Shown piece after piece: positions 1 through 9,622 of a stretch of DNA of 64,000 nt. This stretch comes from Cylindrospermum sp. NIES-4074 (GTDB taxonomy: Bacteria; Cyanobacteriota; Cyanobacteriia; Cyanobacteriales; Nostocaceae). The number at the start of each line of letters is the position of its first letter. Positions within the stretch are counted from its first letter, which is position 1. The notes beneath the pieces are model-generated. The model was given only the letters and a program-made list of their open reading frames with translations, made no database searches and was not told the DNA's origin. The stretch is taken from assembly GCA_003994795.1 (NCBI GenBank), contig AP018269.1:1132725-1196724 (forward strand), read 5' to 3'. Position numbers and translations under genes: made by a program.

Positions 1-501
1 TTTGGTGTCTAGGTAGGCAAGTTTTTTGCCAGATGCTTCCATGCTTTGCAATAGCAAGCGCCGCAGTAAGGGAGTGCTGTAAACATCTCGTTTGGCCCAA
101 ACTTGCCAACGTTCTGGCTGGGCTATTTCTACCTCTATTCCTTGGGAACGCCAGCTTTGGGCATTGTCTTCAGCAGTTTCAAAGGTGCGGAAGTTTCCCA
201 AAACAACTACCTCTTCAACGGCTGGTTGAGGTAAAGCTTCCATTACTGTTTCCAGCTTGACAGGGTTTTGGGTAACTAGCGTTTGCTGCTTATTGCCTGC
301 TCTCCATCGTAATTCTAAGCGATCGCCTTTTGTGGGTGAGAGTTGTAGTTTGGCTGTGGGTGTCTCGCCAAATCGCTGCACAATCCCAATTCTCAGTTCC
401 ACATCCTTGGTTTTGCTCACAGGCTCTGATGCAGCAGCCAGTCCTAATAAGCAAAATGTCGTCAGTACAGCATGGGAACAACGCCAGAACGAAATTTTCA
501 T
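1..501 (-). CDS. SpoIID/LytB domain protein, 5' part (runs off the window)
   Basis: The reverse strand is open from an ATG at 501 to the window edge, giving 167 N-terminal residues. A short hydrophobic start (FWRCSHAVLTTFCLLGLAAA) looks like a signal sequence, so the protein is probably exported. It is followed by VELRIGIVQRFGETPTAKL and, later, AQPERWQVWAKRDVYSTPL, which I recognise from cyanobacterial SpoIID/LytB-family proteins. That family acts on, or is linked to, peptidoglycan, but the catalytic core lies outside the window. It is divergent from srx with about 185 bp between starts. The family call is by recognition only. Confidence 0.7.
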   Translation of the reverse strand, partial: MKISFWRCSHAVLTTFCLLGLAAASEPVSKTKDVELRIGIVQRFGETPTAKLQLSPTKGDRLELRWRAGNKQQTLVTQNPVKLETVMEALPQPAVEEVVVLGNFRTFETAEDNAQSWRSQGIEVEIAQPERWQVWAKRDVYSTPLLRRLLLQSMEASGKKLAYLDTK

Positions 502-686
502 GAAAACTCGATTTTGTTTCCCAGTCAGGCCTTGGGACAGATTTTCAATTTGCTTTGTAGCGTAGTGGTTGTGTCGCATGAACGCTCTAATGATATCGTT
601 ACCCGTTTTGCACTAAACACTTGCAAATCGAAGTCATAATGACTATGATTTATTTATATCCAGAAAACTAGTCAGAGAAACTCCTT

Positions 687-950
687 ATGGTTAGGGTACA
701 AGAAATTCCCTTAAATCAGATTAACCGACCCTTGCCGCGTCAGAACGATGCAAATAAAGTGCAAGCCTTAATGGAATCGATTGCGGCCATTGGACAGCAA
801 GAACCAATAGATGTCCTAGAAGTAGATGGACGATATTATGGCTTTTCTGGTTGCCATCGCTTTGAAGCTTGCCAGCGGTTAGGCAAAGAAACCATTTTAG
901 CCAGAGTCCGCAAAGCGCCCCGCAGCGTTTTGAAGATGCACCTAGCATGA
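687..950 (+). CDS. srx: Sulfiredoxin
   Basis: 87 residues, the usual size of a single-domain sulfiredoxin. The diagnostic FSGCHRFEA segment is present with the catalytic cysteine at about position 56. The ParB-like fold start (IPLNQINRPLPRQ) and GQQEPIDVLEVDG are also typical. The enzyme uses ATP to reduce sulfinylated 2-Cys peroxiredoxins in the cytosol, reactivating them after peroxide stress. The next gene is Dps, another peroxide and iron protection protein on the same strand about 225 bp on, so the two may belong to one stress response, although separate promoters are likely. There is no good Shine-Dalgarno sequence before the ATG. Confidence 0.93.
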   Translation: MVRVQEIPLNQINRPLPRQNDANKVQALMESIAAIGQQEPIDVLEVDGRYYGFSGCHRFEACQRLGKETILARVRKAPRSVLKMHLA

Positions 951-1175
951 GTTAATGGTCAAGAAGAAGGGTGTAGGGGAAGAGGGGGGAGAGGGGGGAG
1001 AATACTTTTTCTCTGTCTTTTCTACACCCCCCACACTTCCCACACCCCCCACACCTTACAACGCCAGTCGTCTCAAGTCGGGAGACCCGCCCAAGACGCT
1101 GGCTCCCCTAAACCATACACCCTAGTTCTTAACCAATAACTGACAAATCATCATAGAACCAATTTGGAGTAAATT

Positions 1176-1667
1176 ATGGCATCTCAAACAACAGTCTCAT
1201 CGATGAATATCGGCATTGACGAAGCCAACAGAGCTAAAATTGCCGAAGGCTTGTCTCGTTTGCTGGCTGATACTTATACACTGTATTTGAAAACCCATAA
1301 CTTCCATTGGAACGTTACTGGGCCGATGTTCCAAACATTACATTTGATGTTCGAGACCCAGTATACAGAACTAGCTTTAGCAGTTGATTTGATTGCCGAG
1401 AGAATTAGAGCGCTTGGCTACCCAGCACCTGGAACCTACAGCGAATATGTCAAACTCAGTTCGATTACAGAAACACCTGGAGTCCCTAAAGCTAAGGAAA
1501 TGATCCGCTTGCTTGTGGAAGGACAAGAAGCCATAGTGCGAACCGCACGATCTATATTCCCCTCGGTGGAAGAAGTTAATGACGAACCTACTGCCGATTT
1601 ATTAACTCAGCGGATGCAAGTCCACGAAAAGACAGCTTGGATGCTGAGAAGTTTACTTGAAGATTGA
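1176..1667 (+). CDS. dps: Dps-family ferritin-like DNA protection protein
   Basis: 163 residues with the Dps pattern: [25 protein letters not shown] and [12 protein letters not shown]. The inter-subunit ferroxidase ligands can be assigned by family analogy to His44, His56, Glu60, Asp71 and Glu75. Dps forms a dodecamer that oxidises and stores iron using peroxide and may coat DNA. The N-terminus is short with few lysines, so DNA binding through that tail is not evident. It follows sulfiredoxin on the same strand. A GGAG sits close before the ATG. Confidence 0.93.
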   Translation: MASQTTVSSMNIGIDEANRAKIAEGLSRLLADTYTLYLKTHNFHWNVTGPMFQTLHLMFETQYTELALAVDLIAERIRALGYPAPGTYSEYVKLSSITETPGVPKAKEMIRLLVEGQEAIVRTARSIFPSVEEVNDEPTADLLTQRMQVHEKTAWMLRSLLED

Positions 1668-1716
1668 TTTATTGTGCATAAAAGAATAAAGGAATGGGGA
1701 TAATTGATAATAGCCT

Positions 1717-2670
1717 ATGCCAAATTACCCATTCCTCAAGATGCATAGCAGCTTAAATTCCCATAAACCCCAGATTGATTTCACCCAGAAGTTGCGAGAG
1801 CTGATGCAACGGCTGGGTATTTCTAGTTTTAAGTCTCTGAGTCGCGCTGCTGGAGTCTCAGAGCGTCAAATTTTGCGGTTACGACAGGGAAAAGTTGGGC
1901 AGATGCGAGTGGATGGACTGCTCAAGCTATCACAAGCGCTACAGATACCATTGAGCGAATTAGTCGCCACTTTTTCAGTGCTGAGTGCTGAGTCAGTTCC
2001 GAGTGCTGAGTTCCGAGTGCTGAGTACAGAATCAGTTCCGAGTGCTGAGTTCCGAGTGCTGAGTACAGAAGAAAAACAGATTGACTCAGAATCCTACACT
2101 CAGCACTCTACTAGTGATTCAGTGCCGACTGTGGAACAAGAAAAAGCCCCCGACTCAGAACTCCACACTCAGAACTCCACACTCCACACTCCACACTCAG
2201 CACTCAGCACTCAGCACTCCACACTCCACACTCAGCACTCAGCACTCAGCACTCAGCACTCAACTCAGGAATTATTACAACAAGTTGCCCATTTACAAAA
2301 CGAGTACCAGCGCCTAGTGCTGATGCTGGAACAGCAGCGAGAGAAATTATCACAAGAGTTTCAGCAGTCGAGTTTGGAAATTTTAGAGTCTTTATTATTA
2401 CAATGGCCAACAGCAGCACATAAAGCCCAGGAAAATCCGCAACTAGCAGCGGTAAAAATAGTACCCTTAGTACAGAGGCCGATAGAAAAACTATTACAAG
2501 CATGGGGAGTAGAAGCGATCGCACCCGTGGGAGCAGAGCTACCCTATGATCCCCAATTACACCAATTGATAGAGGGAAATGCACAACTAGGTGAGCTAGT
2601 CAAAGTGCGTTACACAGGCTACTGTCAAGGTGAGAAGCTGCTTTATCGAGCCAAAGTCAGTCCGATGTGA
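1717..2670 (+). CDS. HTH protein with GrpE-like C-terminal domain
   Basis: 317 residues from ATG 1717; an ATG at 1741 (residue 9) is an equally good start because the first codons come from a local ATTACCCATT repeat. Residues about 20-85 form an XRE-type helix-turn-helix (GISSFKSLSRAAGVSERQIL, then LLKLSQALQIPLSEL). Residues about 95-185 are low complexity and encoded by GTGCTGAGT/ACTCAGCAC repeats. Residues about 187-235 look like a coiled coil. The C-terminus (VPLVQRPIEKLLQAWGVE, PVGAELPYDPQLHQLIEG, KLLYRAKVSP) resembles the GrpE beta-domain, so a DnaK nucleotide-exchange or related role is possible. The HTH is clear; the GrpE relation is inferred by eye. Confidence 0.65.
   Translation: MPNYPFLKMHSSLNSHKPQIDFTQKLRELMQRLGISSFKSLSRAAGVSERQILRLRQGKVGQMRVDGLLKLSQALQIPLSELVATFSVLSAESVPSAEFRVLSTESVPSAEFRVLSTEEKQIDSESYTQHSTSDSVPTVEQEKAPDSELHTQNSTLHTPHSALSTQHSTLHTQHSALSTQHSTQELLQQVAHLQNEYQRLVLMLEQQREKLSQEFQQSSLEILESLLLQWPTAAHKAQENPQLAAVKIVPLVQRPIEKLLQAWGVEAIAPVGAELPYDPQLHQLIEGNAQLGELVKVRYTGYCQGEKLLYRAKVSPM
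1971..2268 (+). repeat. Heptamer-type repeats inside a coding region, both orientations
   Basis: From about 1971 to 2085 the strand reads GTGCTGAGT and variants repeatedly; from about 2095 to 2268 it reads ACTCAGCAC and ACTCCACACT. The arms are mutual reverse complements, so the mRNA could fold into a long hairpin. The same unit occurs between genes at 48.5-48.7 kb and 61.05-61.11 kb. The reading frame of the HTH/GrpE-like gene stays open through the whole array. Confidence 0.9.
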
Positions 2671-2864
2671 AATTCTAGAGTTGTGGATAGGGATTTATCA
2701 TATGAACTATTAAGCCAAAATTCAAAATTGACACTGCCTGTTGAAAAGTTATAGACATTGGGAATAGGCAAAAAGAAAGGTCAATAGCCTCAGAGAACGG
2801 ATCTGCGACCATTGGTGCAACTACCCTCCAGCCATTGGAGAGCTTACAAACAGGACGTTGGGCA

Positions 2865-5800
2865 ATGCAAAAGAATACCCTTAATCAAACACAGGCAGCC
2901 GCCAGCAATCGTCCACTTAGAGACCAGCAGGCAAATTTCTCTGTTGTCTTTCTACTCCAAATTATTAACAGTACAAAAGAACCTATTTTTGTTAAAGACC
3001 GTCAACACCGTTGGGTGCTGCTCAATGATGCTTGTTGTAACTTCTTGGGGCATCACCGAGAAGAATTAATCGGCAAGTCAGATTACGACTTTTTCCCGAA
3101 AGCTGAAGCTGATACGTTTTGGGAAAGAGATGAAGTGGTTTTCACCACAGGCATAACCAATGAAAATGAAGAATATTTCACCAATGCTTTGGGTGTGGTG
3201 CATCTTATATGTACTAAAAAATCTTTATTTGAGGATGAGACAGGTAATAAGTTCCTCATTTGTTCTATTCAAGATATCACAAAATATCAACAGGTAGAAG
3301 CGGAACTGCGCTCCTCAAGACAGCTGCTACAACTGGTGATGGATAATATTCCCCAAGCAATTTTTTGGAAAGACCGCAATTCAGTATATTTGGGTTGTAA
3401 CCAGAAATTTGCTTTAGTAGCGGGGGTAGGTGCCAGTGAGAATATTGTTGGTAAGACAGATTATGAACTAGCTTGGCAAAGGGAAGAAGCTGAATGGTAT
3501 CAAGAATGCGATCGCCGCATCATGGAGTCTCAGACACCAGAATATGGTTTAATCGAAACTCAACTGCAAGCAGATGGTAGACAGCGGTGGGTAGAAACTA
3601 ATAGAATCCTCCTTCATGATCATGGGGGTAATATCATTGGTATTCTCGGAAATTTTGCAGATATTACCATTCGCAAAGAAGCAGAATTAGCCTTACAGGA
3701 ATTAAATGACCAACTAGAGGAAAGAGTAGAAGAACGCACGGCCGAACTGCGTCGGGCAATTACTCGGTTGGAGCAAGAAATTATCGAACGGCAAGCTGCA
3801 CTGCGCCAACGCACCTTGGTAGAAAATCAACTGCGCTCTTCACAACAACTATTACAGCTGGTGATGGATAACATCCCCCAATTAATTCTTTGGAAAGACC
3901 GGAGTTTAAATTTTCTCGGCTGTAACCGGAACTTTGCTCGCATTGCCGGAGTGAATTCACCAGAGGATATTGTGGGGTTAAGTGACTATGATTTGCCTTG
4001 GACAAAGGAAGAATCTGACTGGTATCGAGAATGCGATCGCCGCGTGATCGAGTCAGGCATACCAGAACTGCACATTATTGAAACCCAACATCGGAGTGAT
4101 GGCAAGCAGTATTGGTCAGATGTCAATAAAATTCCCCTGCGGGATGCTCATGGCAATGTGGTCGGTATTCTTGGTACTTTTGAAGATATCACCGAGCGCA
4201 AACGAACCGAAGAAGCCCTAACCCAGAGTGAAACTAAATTGCAGCGGTTATCGGCAAATGTGCCAGGAATGCTTTACAAGTTGATACAGCAAGCCGATGG
4301 ATCGAGATCCTTCCCCTATGTTAGTTCTGGTTCCTATGAACTGTGCGGTTTAACACCAGAAGAAATTATTGCCGATGCCAAATCGATAATTTTACTCATT
4401 CATCCAGATGAACGTCCAGGCTTTGAGCTATCTTTGGCTATGTCTGCCCGAAACTTGCAGCCGTGTTTGTGGGAAGGGCAAATGATTTTGTCTAATGGGT
4501 GCAGCAAATGGGTACAAAGTGCATCCCGCCCAGAAAAGCAGGCCGATGGGTCAATTATCTGGGATGGTCTGATGATGGACATCAGTCGTAGTAAGCAAGC
4601 AGAGGAGGCACTACAACAAGCTTATGTACAACTAGAAACAAGAGTACAAGAGCGGACTCAAGAACTAGCACTAAGCAACGCGGCATTACAAGCAGAAATT
4701 GGCGAACGGCAGCAGGCAGAAGCAGAATTGAGGGCTTCCCAACAAATACTAGCTCTTTTGATTCAACAAACACCAGTAGCTGTAATTGAATGGAATACTC
4801 AATTTGAGGTGCAGGCATGGAATCCTGCGGCAGAAAGAATTTTTGGCTACAGTAGCAGTGAAGTTCTGGGTTGTCATTTTGAGTTCTTAGTTCCTGAGGG
4901 TGCTAAAGAACAAGTAAAAGAGGTGACAGCGGATCTTTTGCGGCAACAAGGGGGAACCTTGAGTGTTAACCTCAACTTAACAAAAGACAATAGGACAATT
5001 ACCTGCGAGTGGTACAACAGTCCTTTGATAGCTGATAGTGGTGAAGTGATTGGTGTGGCATCAATGGTGCTGGATATCACTGCGCGCAAACAAGCAGAAA
5101 CTCAATTAAAGCAGCAGGCAGAAGACTTAGCAACAGCCATCCAAGAACTCCAGCAAACTCAAATGCAGCTGATTCAAAGCGAGAAAATGTCTGGTTTGGG
5201 ACAACTTGTAGCAGGTGTTGCTCATGAAATCAATAACCCTGTCAACTTCATTTATGGCAACCTCGATTATGCCAATAACTACATTCAAGATTTAGTGAGG
5301 CTGGTAAAACTTTACCAACAGAATTATTCTGGAACCTTGCCTCAAATTCAGGAATTAGCAGCAGATATAGATCTAGAATTTCTGATTGAGGATTTGCCCA
5401 AACTCCTCAAATCTATGAAAATTGGGGCAGAGCGCATTCGGCAAATTGTCGTATCTCTACGCACTTTTTCCCGCATGGATGAAGCTGATATGAAAGCGGT
5501 AAATATTCATGAGGGTATTGATAGTACCTTAATGATTTTAGAACATCGCATTAAAGCTACACCTACCCGCTGTACAATCCAGGTTATTAAAGAATATGGG
5601 AATCTGCCCTTGGTACATTGTTACGCTGGGCAACTCAACCAGGTATTTATGAATATTTTGGCGAATGCAATTGATGCCTTGGAAGAGTCAGTAGTTAATA
5701 AAAAAATCACAGATCAACCCCAAATTTACATTTGCACTCAATTAGTCAAGCCAAATCAAGTCACAATTCGCATTGCCGATAACGGAACGGGAATTCCAGA

Positions 5801-5984
5801 GGAGGTTCAGCCACGACTATTTGACCCCTTCTTTACCACTAAGCCAATTGGTAAAGGGACAGGTATGGGGCTATCTATTAGTTATCAAATTATCGCTCAA
5901 AAGCATGGAGGTTCTTTAGAATGTATTTCACAGCCAGGAAATGGTGCTGAGTTTATAATTACTATTCCCCTCAGCCAAAAGTAA
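2865..5984 (+). CDS. Multi-PAS hybrid-free sensor histidine kinase
   Basis: Chosen start is ATG 2865 with AGGA nine bases upstream (a TTG at 2835 would add ten residues); 1039 residues. There are five PAS-type sensor domains, at about 30-140, 149-275, 324-448, 455-578 and 623-743, with coiled coils after the second and fourth (ERVEERTAELRRA; ETRVQERTQELALS). The kinase core has the H-box GVAHEINNPVNF with phospho-accepting His787, an N-box NAIDAL, and G-boxes DNGTGIPEEV and GTGMGLSIS. No transmembrane segment or receiver domain is present, so it is a cytosolic sensor. PAS2 and PAS3 look like an internal duplication. The signal is unknown; STAS and receiver-PP2C genes follow. Confidence 0.9.
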   Translation: MQKNTLNQTQAAASNRPLRDQQANFSVVFLLQIINSTKEPIFVKDRQHRWVLLNDACCNFLGHHREELIGKSDYDFFPKAEADTFWERDEVVFTTGITNENEEYFTNALGVVHLICTKKSLFEDETGNKFLICSIQDITKYQQVEAELRSSRQLLQLVMDNIPQAIFWKDRNSVYLGCNQKFALVAGVGASENIVGKTDYELAWQREEAEWYQECDRRIMESQTPEYGLIETQLQADGRQRWVETNRILLHDHGGNIIGILGNFADITIRKEAELALQELNDQLEERVEERTAELRRAITRLEQEIIERQAALRQRTLVENQLRSSQQLLQLVMDNIPQLILWKDRSLNFLGCNRNFARIAGVNSPEDIVGLSDYDLPWTKEESDWYRECDRRVIESGIPELHIIETQHRSDGKQYWSDVNKIPLRDAHGNVVGILGTFEDITERKRTEEALTQSETKLQRLSANVPGMLYKLIQQADGSRSFPYVSSGSYELCGLTPEEIIADAKSIILLIHPDERPGFELSLAMSARNLQPCLWEGQMILSNGCSKWVQSASRPEKQADGSIIWDGLMMDISRSKQAEEALQQAYVQLETRVQERTQELALSNAALQAEIGERQQAEAELRASQQILALLIQQTPVAVIEWNTQFEVQAWNPAAERIFGYSSSEVLGCHFEFLVPEGAKEQVKEVTADLLRQQGGTLSVNLNLTKDNRTITCEWYNSPLIADSGEVIGVASMVLDITARKQAETQLKQQAEDLATAIQELQQTQMQLIQSEKMSGLGQLVAGVAHEINNPVNFIYGNLDYANNYIQDLVRLVKLYQQNYSGTLPQIQELAADIDLEFLIEDLPKLLKSMKIGAERIRQIVVSLRTFSRMDEADMKAVNIHEGIDSTLMILEHRIKATPTRCTIQVIKEYGNLPLVHCYAGQLNQVFMNILANAIDALEESVVNKKITDQPQIYICTQLVKPNQVTIRIADNGTGIPEEVQPRLFDPFFTTKPIGKGTGMGLSISYQIIAQKHGGSLECISQPGNGAEFIITIPLSQK

Positions 5985-6261
5985 TTTCGCACGCTGCAAT
6001 TTTTATTGACAGATATTAGAATTATGTCTATTGGCACTCAATTACTTCCTCTCCATGAGGTAGTAATGACAATTAAATAGTTATAAATTATAAAAAAATT
6101 TACCTTAAATGATGCAGAGACTACAATTTATATTTCAAAACTGATAATTTATTCTGGCACATAAATAATCTTTGAAATTTATGTGTTGACATTTTTTAAT
6201 GTCTGATGATTGGTATATACTAGCGAAATGAAGACATAGTTGACGCCAATTAGAGTAACCT

Positions 6262-6591
6262 ATGATGAGACAGCAGGTGAAAGTTCTTAAACTCAGCGGA
6301 AATTTAAACGCCAACACCTCACAAGAATTTCGGCAAAGTATTACAGAAATTCTAGAAATTGGAGCACAAATTGTGTTAGTGGATTGTCAAGATGTGACGT
6401 TTATGGATAGTTCTGGCTTGGGTGCTCTGGTGTTAGCTTTCAAAACACTAAGGGAAGCAGATACTAAGTTAGTTCTCTGCTCAATTAATGAGCAAGTGAG
6501 GATATTATTTGAATTGACTAGTATGGATAAGGTCTTTGAAATATTTCCTAGTCAAGATGCATTTAATAAGATTTTACTCTCCGCGAATTAA
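6262..6591 (+). CDS. STAS-domain anti-sigma factor antagonist-like protein
   Basis: 109 residues comprising one STAS domain: KVLKLSGNLNANTSQEF, VLVDCQDVTFMDSSGLGALV, and LCSINEQVRILFELTSMDKVF. The serine in DSSGLG is the position phosphorylated by an anti-sigma kinase in SpoIIAA/RsbV. Such proteins take part in partner switching. Its stop codon at 6589-6591 directly abuts the stop of the opposite-strand PP2C response regulator, a plausible partner that would dephosphorylate it. No RsbW-type kinase is seen nearby, so the target sigma factor or other output is unknown. Confidence 0.88.
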   Translation: MMRQQVKVLKLSGNLNANTSQEFRQSITEILEIGAQIVLVDCQDVTFMDSSGLGALVLAFKTLREADTKLVLCSINEQVRILFELTSMDKVFEIFPSQDAFNKILLSAN

Positions 6592-7728
6592 TTAATCAAA
6601 TTTAATCTGAAGGATAGATAAATCATCATCAAAAGCCTCTTTGGAGTTTAAAGCGATTAGGTAACTCAGTAGGGGATTGAGTTGGTAATCAATGGGATGC
6701 TGTAAGCTAACTAGTAGCTGAATAAAAGCATCCAAACTCCAAAGAGTACCATCTGATTTAGTGATTTCATAAGCGCCGTCACTAAAAATATAAAGGGTAC
6801 TAGATTTTTCAATATTACAAAATCCATCAACATATTTTGCTTCGGGAAACATACCAACTGGCATACCTGGAGTTTTTAAACGTTGCACTTCAGTAATACT
6901 GGGAGATTTACCAGATATTAAGATGGCTGGTGGATGACCAGCACTAGCATAAATTAATTGACGATTAACTCGGTTATAAACGCCGTACCAAATAGTAAAG
7001 TATTTGTCATTTTGATAATTCATTTGAAAGGTGTCATTTAAAGCTGTCAGTACATTACTTGGTTGATAGTAATTCAGACCTTTAAGCGCACGGGAACGGA
7101 GTAGATTCAGGACTGAGATAGAGGGGAGAGTGGCTCTGAGTCCATGTCCAGCAGTATCTAGCAGATAAATTGCCAGATAATTAGCATCCAGCCAGTAGTA
7201 ATCAAAACAATCCCCACCAAGTTGTCGTGAGGGAATAAATCGGGAATTGATCCCCAAGGGTGCTGTCATGGGAGGAGGTAGAAGCGATCGCACATATTCT
7301 GCTGCTTCTGCTAGTTCTGTTTCTAAAAGCAGCTTTTGGGTTTGTAAATCCCGGCTCAACTGATGTAGGCGCAATCCGGCTCTGACTCTGGCTTGCAGTT
7401 CATTTTGCTCTATGGGTTTGGTGATAAAATCATCAGCACCAGCGTCTAATCCCTTAACGCGATCGGCGACTGAATCTAAAGATGTTAATAAAATAAAGAA
7501 TGTGGTGGATAAGTTGGGGTCTTTTTTGATGCGATGACAGACTTCTAAACCATTCAATCCTGGCATGATCCAATCACAAATAATTAGCGCCGGTTGGCTG
7601 AGGAGTGTCTGTGTAATTCCTTCTTCTCCGTCATTGGCGGTAACTACCTCATAACCCTGTTTCTCTAACATCCTTTTTAGGAGTAGTTGTATGGAACGGT
7701 CATCATCAATTACTAGTATTTGAAACAT
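6592..7728 (-). CDS. Response regulator with PP2C (RsbU/SpoIIE-type) phosphatase output
   Basis: 378 residues. The receiver domain (1-120) has acidic residues Asp8-Asp10, phospho-acceptor Asp52 (IICDWIMPGLNG), Thr82 and Lys104 (ITKPIE). A short helical linker leads to a SpoIIE-type phosphatase domain, with LGGDCFDYYWLD, DTAGHGLRA, SAGHPPAIL and FSDGAYEI supplying metal-binding aspartates. The expected role is a phosphorylation-controlled serine phosphatase acting on a STAS protein. The convergent neighbour is exactly such a protein, and the histidine kinase at 2865-5984 is a candidate phosphodonor; both links are inferred from position. Confidence 0.9.
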   Translation of the reverse strand: MFQILVIDDDRSIQLLLKRMLEKQGYEVVTANDGEEGITQTLLSQPALIICDWIMPGLNGLEVCHRIKKDPNLSTTFFILLTSLDSVADRVKGLDAGADDFITKPIEQNELQARVRAGLRLHQLSRDLQTQKLLLETELAEAAEYVRSLLPPPMTAPLGINSRFIPSRQLGGDCFDYYWLDANYLAIYLLDTAGHGLRATLPSISVLNLLRSRALKGLNYYQPSNVLTALNDTFQMNYQNDKYFTIWYGVYNRVNRQLIYASAGHPPAILISGKSPSITEVQRLKTPGMPVGMFPEAKYVDGFCNIEKSSTLYIFSDGAYEITKSDGTLWSLDAFIQLLVSLQHPIDYQLNPLLSYLIALNSKEAFDDDLSILQIKFD

Positions 7729-7884
7729 ATGTTATTGGGGAAATGCTAATTATTCTTTTGTTGACGTAAAAATAAAAATAAAAATATAGTAAGGGTTAAT
7801 GGGTTAGTAGTAAATCTATCGCAATACTACTAACCCATTCTCCATTACTCAGCGACTTCATAACCTGGGGATAGCCATAAAAGA

Positions 7885-8652
7885 TTATGGCGGTGAAAGA
7901 GGATTTAGCCAGAAGAGCATGGCACGTTTTAGCTGGTTTAAGTCACGGTATACTTCTTGTCTAAACCATTGTCCTAAGGCATCCAAGGGAGTGAAAGATG
8001 CTCCTGTTTGCCATCTAATATCTTGACCTAATGGTGTGGTGTGATTTCCTGTTAAGGTTTGCACTGTCACCATCTCAGGAAAGCGTGCTTGTAAGATTTT
8101 GGTTAATGCTGCTGATTGGTCGATGGTGTCATTGCTAAATTTTATTAATAAATTGCGCCGGACGTTATAGCTTTCTTGTACAAGTTGGTTAGTTTCTGAG
8201 GGTGTGGGGGTAAACTCAATGAAGACAGCAGAGTTTAACTGTTCCACTAGGGGGATAGCTTCTTTAGCGGCGTAGTTGTTGAAGGATATTAAAATGTTAC
8301 CTGCGCGTTCGACTTCAAAAAGACTACCAATCAGCAAGTGGAGTTTGCAACCCATACTGTGTCCGACGCCGTAGATGGGGAGATAAAGCTTGCGTAATCC
8401 TCCAGAGTCGTGTAGGCGTTCTAGGGTGCGATCAAAGTTTAGCAGTACGGTTTTAGCGATCGCACTATGATCCAAGGTATTAACAAACGGGGTAGCAATG
8501 ACCACATACCCTTTATTTGCCAACTCTTCTAGTAACCAGCGGTATGTCAGGTGGGGTGCTGTAGCCACAAATGCACCTCCTAAGAAATGGATGATACCGA
8601 TGGGATTGCGGGGAATGACTACCCAGTTGCCTCTAATTTCTTTCCAGTCCAT
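7885..8652 (-). CDS. DUF1350 family alpha/beta-hydrolase-like protein
   Basis: 255 residues. I recognise the DUF1350 family of cyanobacteria and plastids from IHFLGGAFVATAPHLTYRWL and GYVVIATPFVNTLDH. An alpha/beta-hydrolase nucleophile-elbow-like motif GVGHSMGCKLH occurs near residue 100, with a HTTPLGQD segment near the C-terminus. No substrate is known to me. It is transcribed alone, with about 155 bp to the PP2C regulator downstream. The start is ATG 8652, in the context of a GCGATCGC octamer. Confidence 0.8.
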   Translation of the reverse strand: MDWKEIRGNWVVIPRNPIGIIHFLGGAFVATAPHLTYRWLLEELANKGYVVIATPFVNTLDHSAIAKTVLLNFDRTLERLHDSGGLRKLYLPIYGVGHSMGCKLHLLIGSLFEVERAGNILISFNNYAAKEAIPLVEQLNSAVFIEFTPTPSETNQLVQESYNVRRNLLIKFSNDTIDQSAALTKILQARFPEMVTVQTLTGNHTTPLGQDIRWQTGASFTPLDALGQWFRQEVYRDLNQLKRAMLFWLNPLSPP

Positions 8653-8812
8653 GCCAATGTGCGATCGCTTGATTAATACTCTTTAATGTTAGACTGGGAA
8701 TAGCAACGGTGGGTTAGATCATCGAAAAAGCTGTTGAAAATAAGAACCCTTCCTAAAAAAATGTCTGTTTCCCACCCACTCATTTTATGCACAATCGCCT
8801 GAAATATTGGTC

Positions 8813-9532
8813 TTAACTTTGACTTTGCAACCTTCTCATTTCGTATTGCACATCTAAAGCAATTTGCAGCGCCTCATTTAATAATCGTCCATGTTCACTC
8901 GCTTGTTCAGTGACCTGCATTGCTGTTAAAGTTGCTAAGTTATTAATAAATAGCTCAGTATTGCTGAGAATAAAACTCTTATTTTCTCGCAAAATCTTTT
9001 CTGTCTTTAAAGCGCGAACTAAATCGGCTCTGGTGAGTCGCAGTGCTTCAATAACTTTATCTCTTGTCTGTATACGCACTTCTGGATTACCAGCTTCTTC
9101 TATTTGATCGTTAATATCTATTGCTTTGATTACAGAATTATATCTATCAACATCATTTAGAAGAATTTGCAGAGAATTAGTCATATTAGCTTTCAGAAAC
9201 TTCCTGCGGTGTTTCCACATCACATATAAGACTATTTGTGCAACTCCACCAACCCAAAGACTTAAAAGAATTAACAATAGCCATGATGGAATTGTGATCC
9301 CTGTGGCAAATAGTTTAATAATTACTTCAAATAGTAAATAACCAAAAACCAATGTAGAAGAACCAATAAATACTACAGTAGCGCCTTCAGTACCTTTAGT
9401 TTTTTCTATCAATCTTTTTGCCAATCTTTTGAGAGGATTAGTAATGATAACTAATTCATTCTTAACAGGTAAATTAGTCAGTTGTTGCAGTTCCTTTTGA
9501 CTAATCTCCAAACCCTGCAAATCATCCCTCAC
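8813..9532 (-). CDS. Hypothetical two-helix membrane protein
   Basis: 239 residues, not assigned to a family. The N-terminal 55 residues are polar. Two hydrophobic segments follow, about 52-75 (ATVVFIGSSTLVFGYLLFEV) and 80-105 (SWLLLILLSLWVGGVAQIVL). The C-terminal 130 residues are helical and charged, ending EMRRLQSQS. This suggests an inner-membrane hairpin with both tails in the cytosol. No catalytic motif is visible. It stands alone between the DUF1350 gene and a degraded Uma2 fragment. Confidence 0.6.
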   Translation of the reverse strand: MRDDLQGLEISQKELQQLTNLPVKNELVIITNPLKRLAKRLIEKTKGTEGATVVFIGSSTLVFGYLLFEVIIKLFATGITIPSWLLLILLSLWVGGVAQIVLYVMWKHRRKFLKANMTNSLQILLNDVDRYNSVIKAIDINDQIEEAGNPEVRIQTRDKVIEALRLTRADLVRALKTEKILRENKSFILSNTELFINNLATLTAMQVTEQASEHGRLLNEALQIALDVQYEMRRLQSQS

Positions 9533-9622
9533 AGTTTCTCTAACCTCGCCAAAATAGTGGTTTTATATAATATAACAATCTGATTTACGGAATTGTGATT
9601 AACCTAGCATTTTGTCAATATT

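Noticed and set aside
257..565. Plus-strand frame of 102 codons at the left edge
   Set aside because: It lies antisense to the SpoIID-like reading frame, which has a signal peptide and family motifs.
2081..2317. Plus-strand frame of 78 codons rich in Thr, His, Ser and Leu
   Set aside because: It is an alternate frame of the ACTCAGCAC repeats within the HTH/GrpE-like gene.
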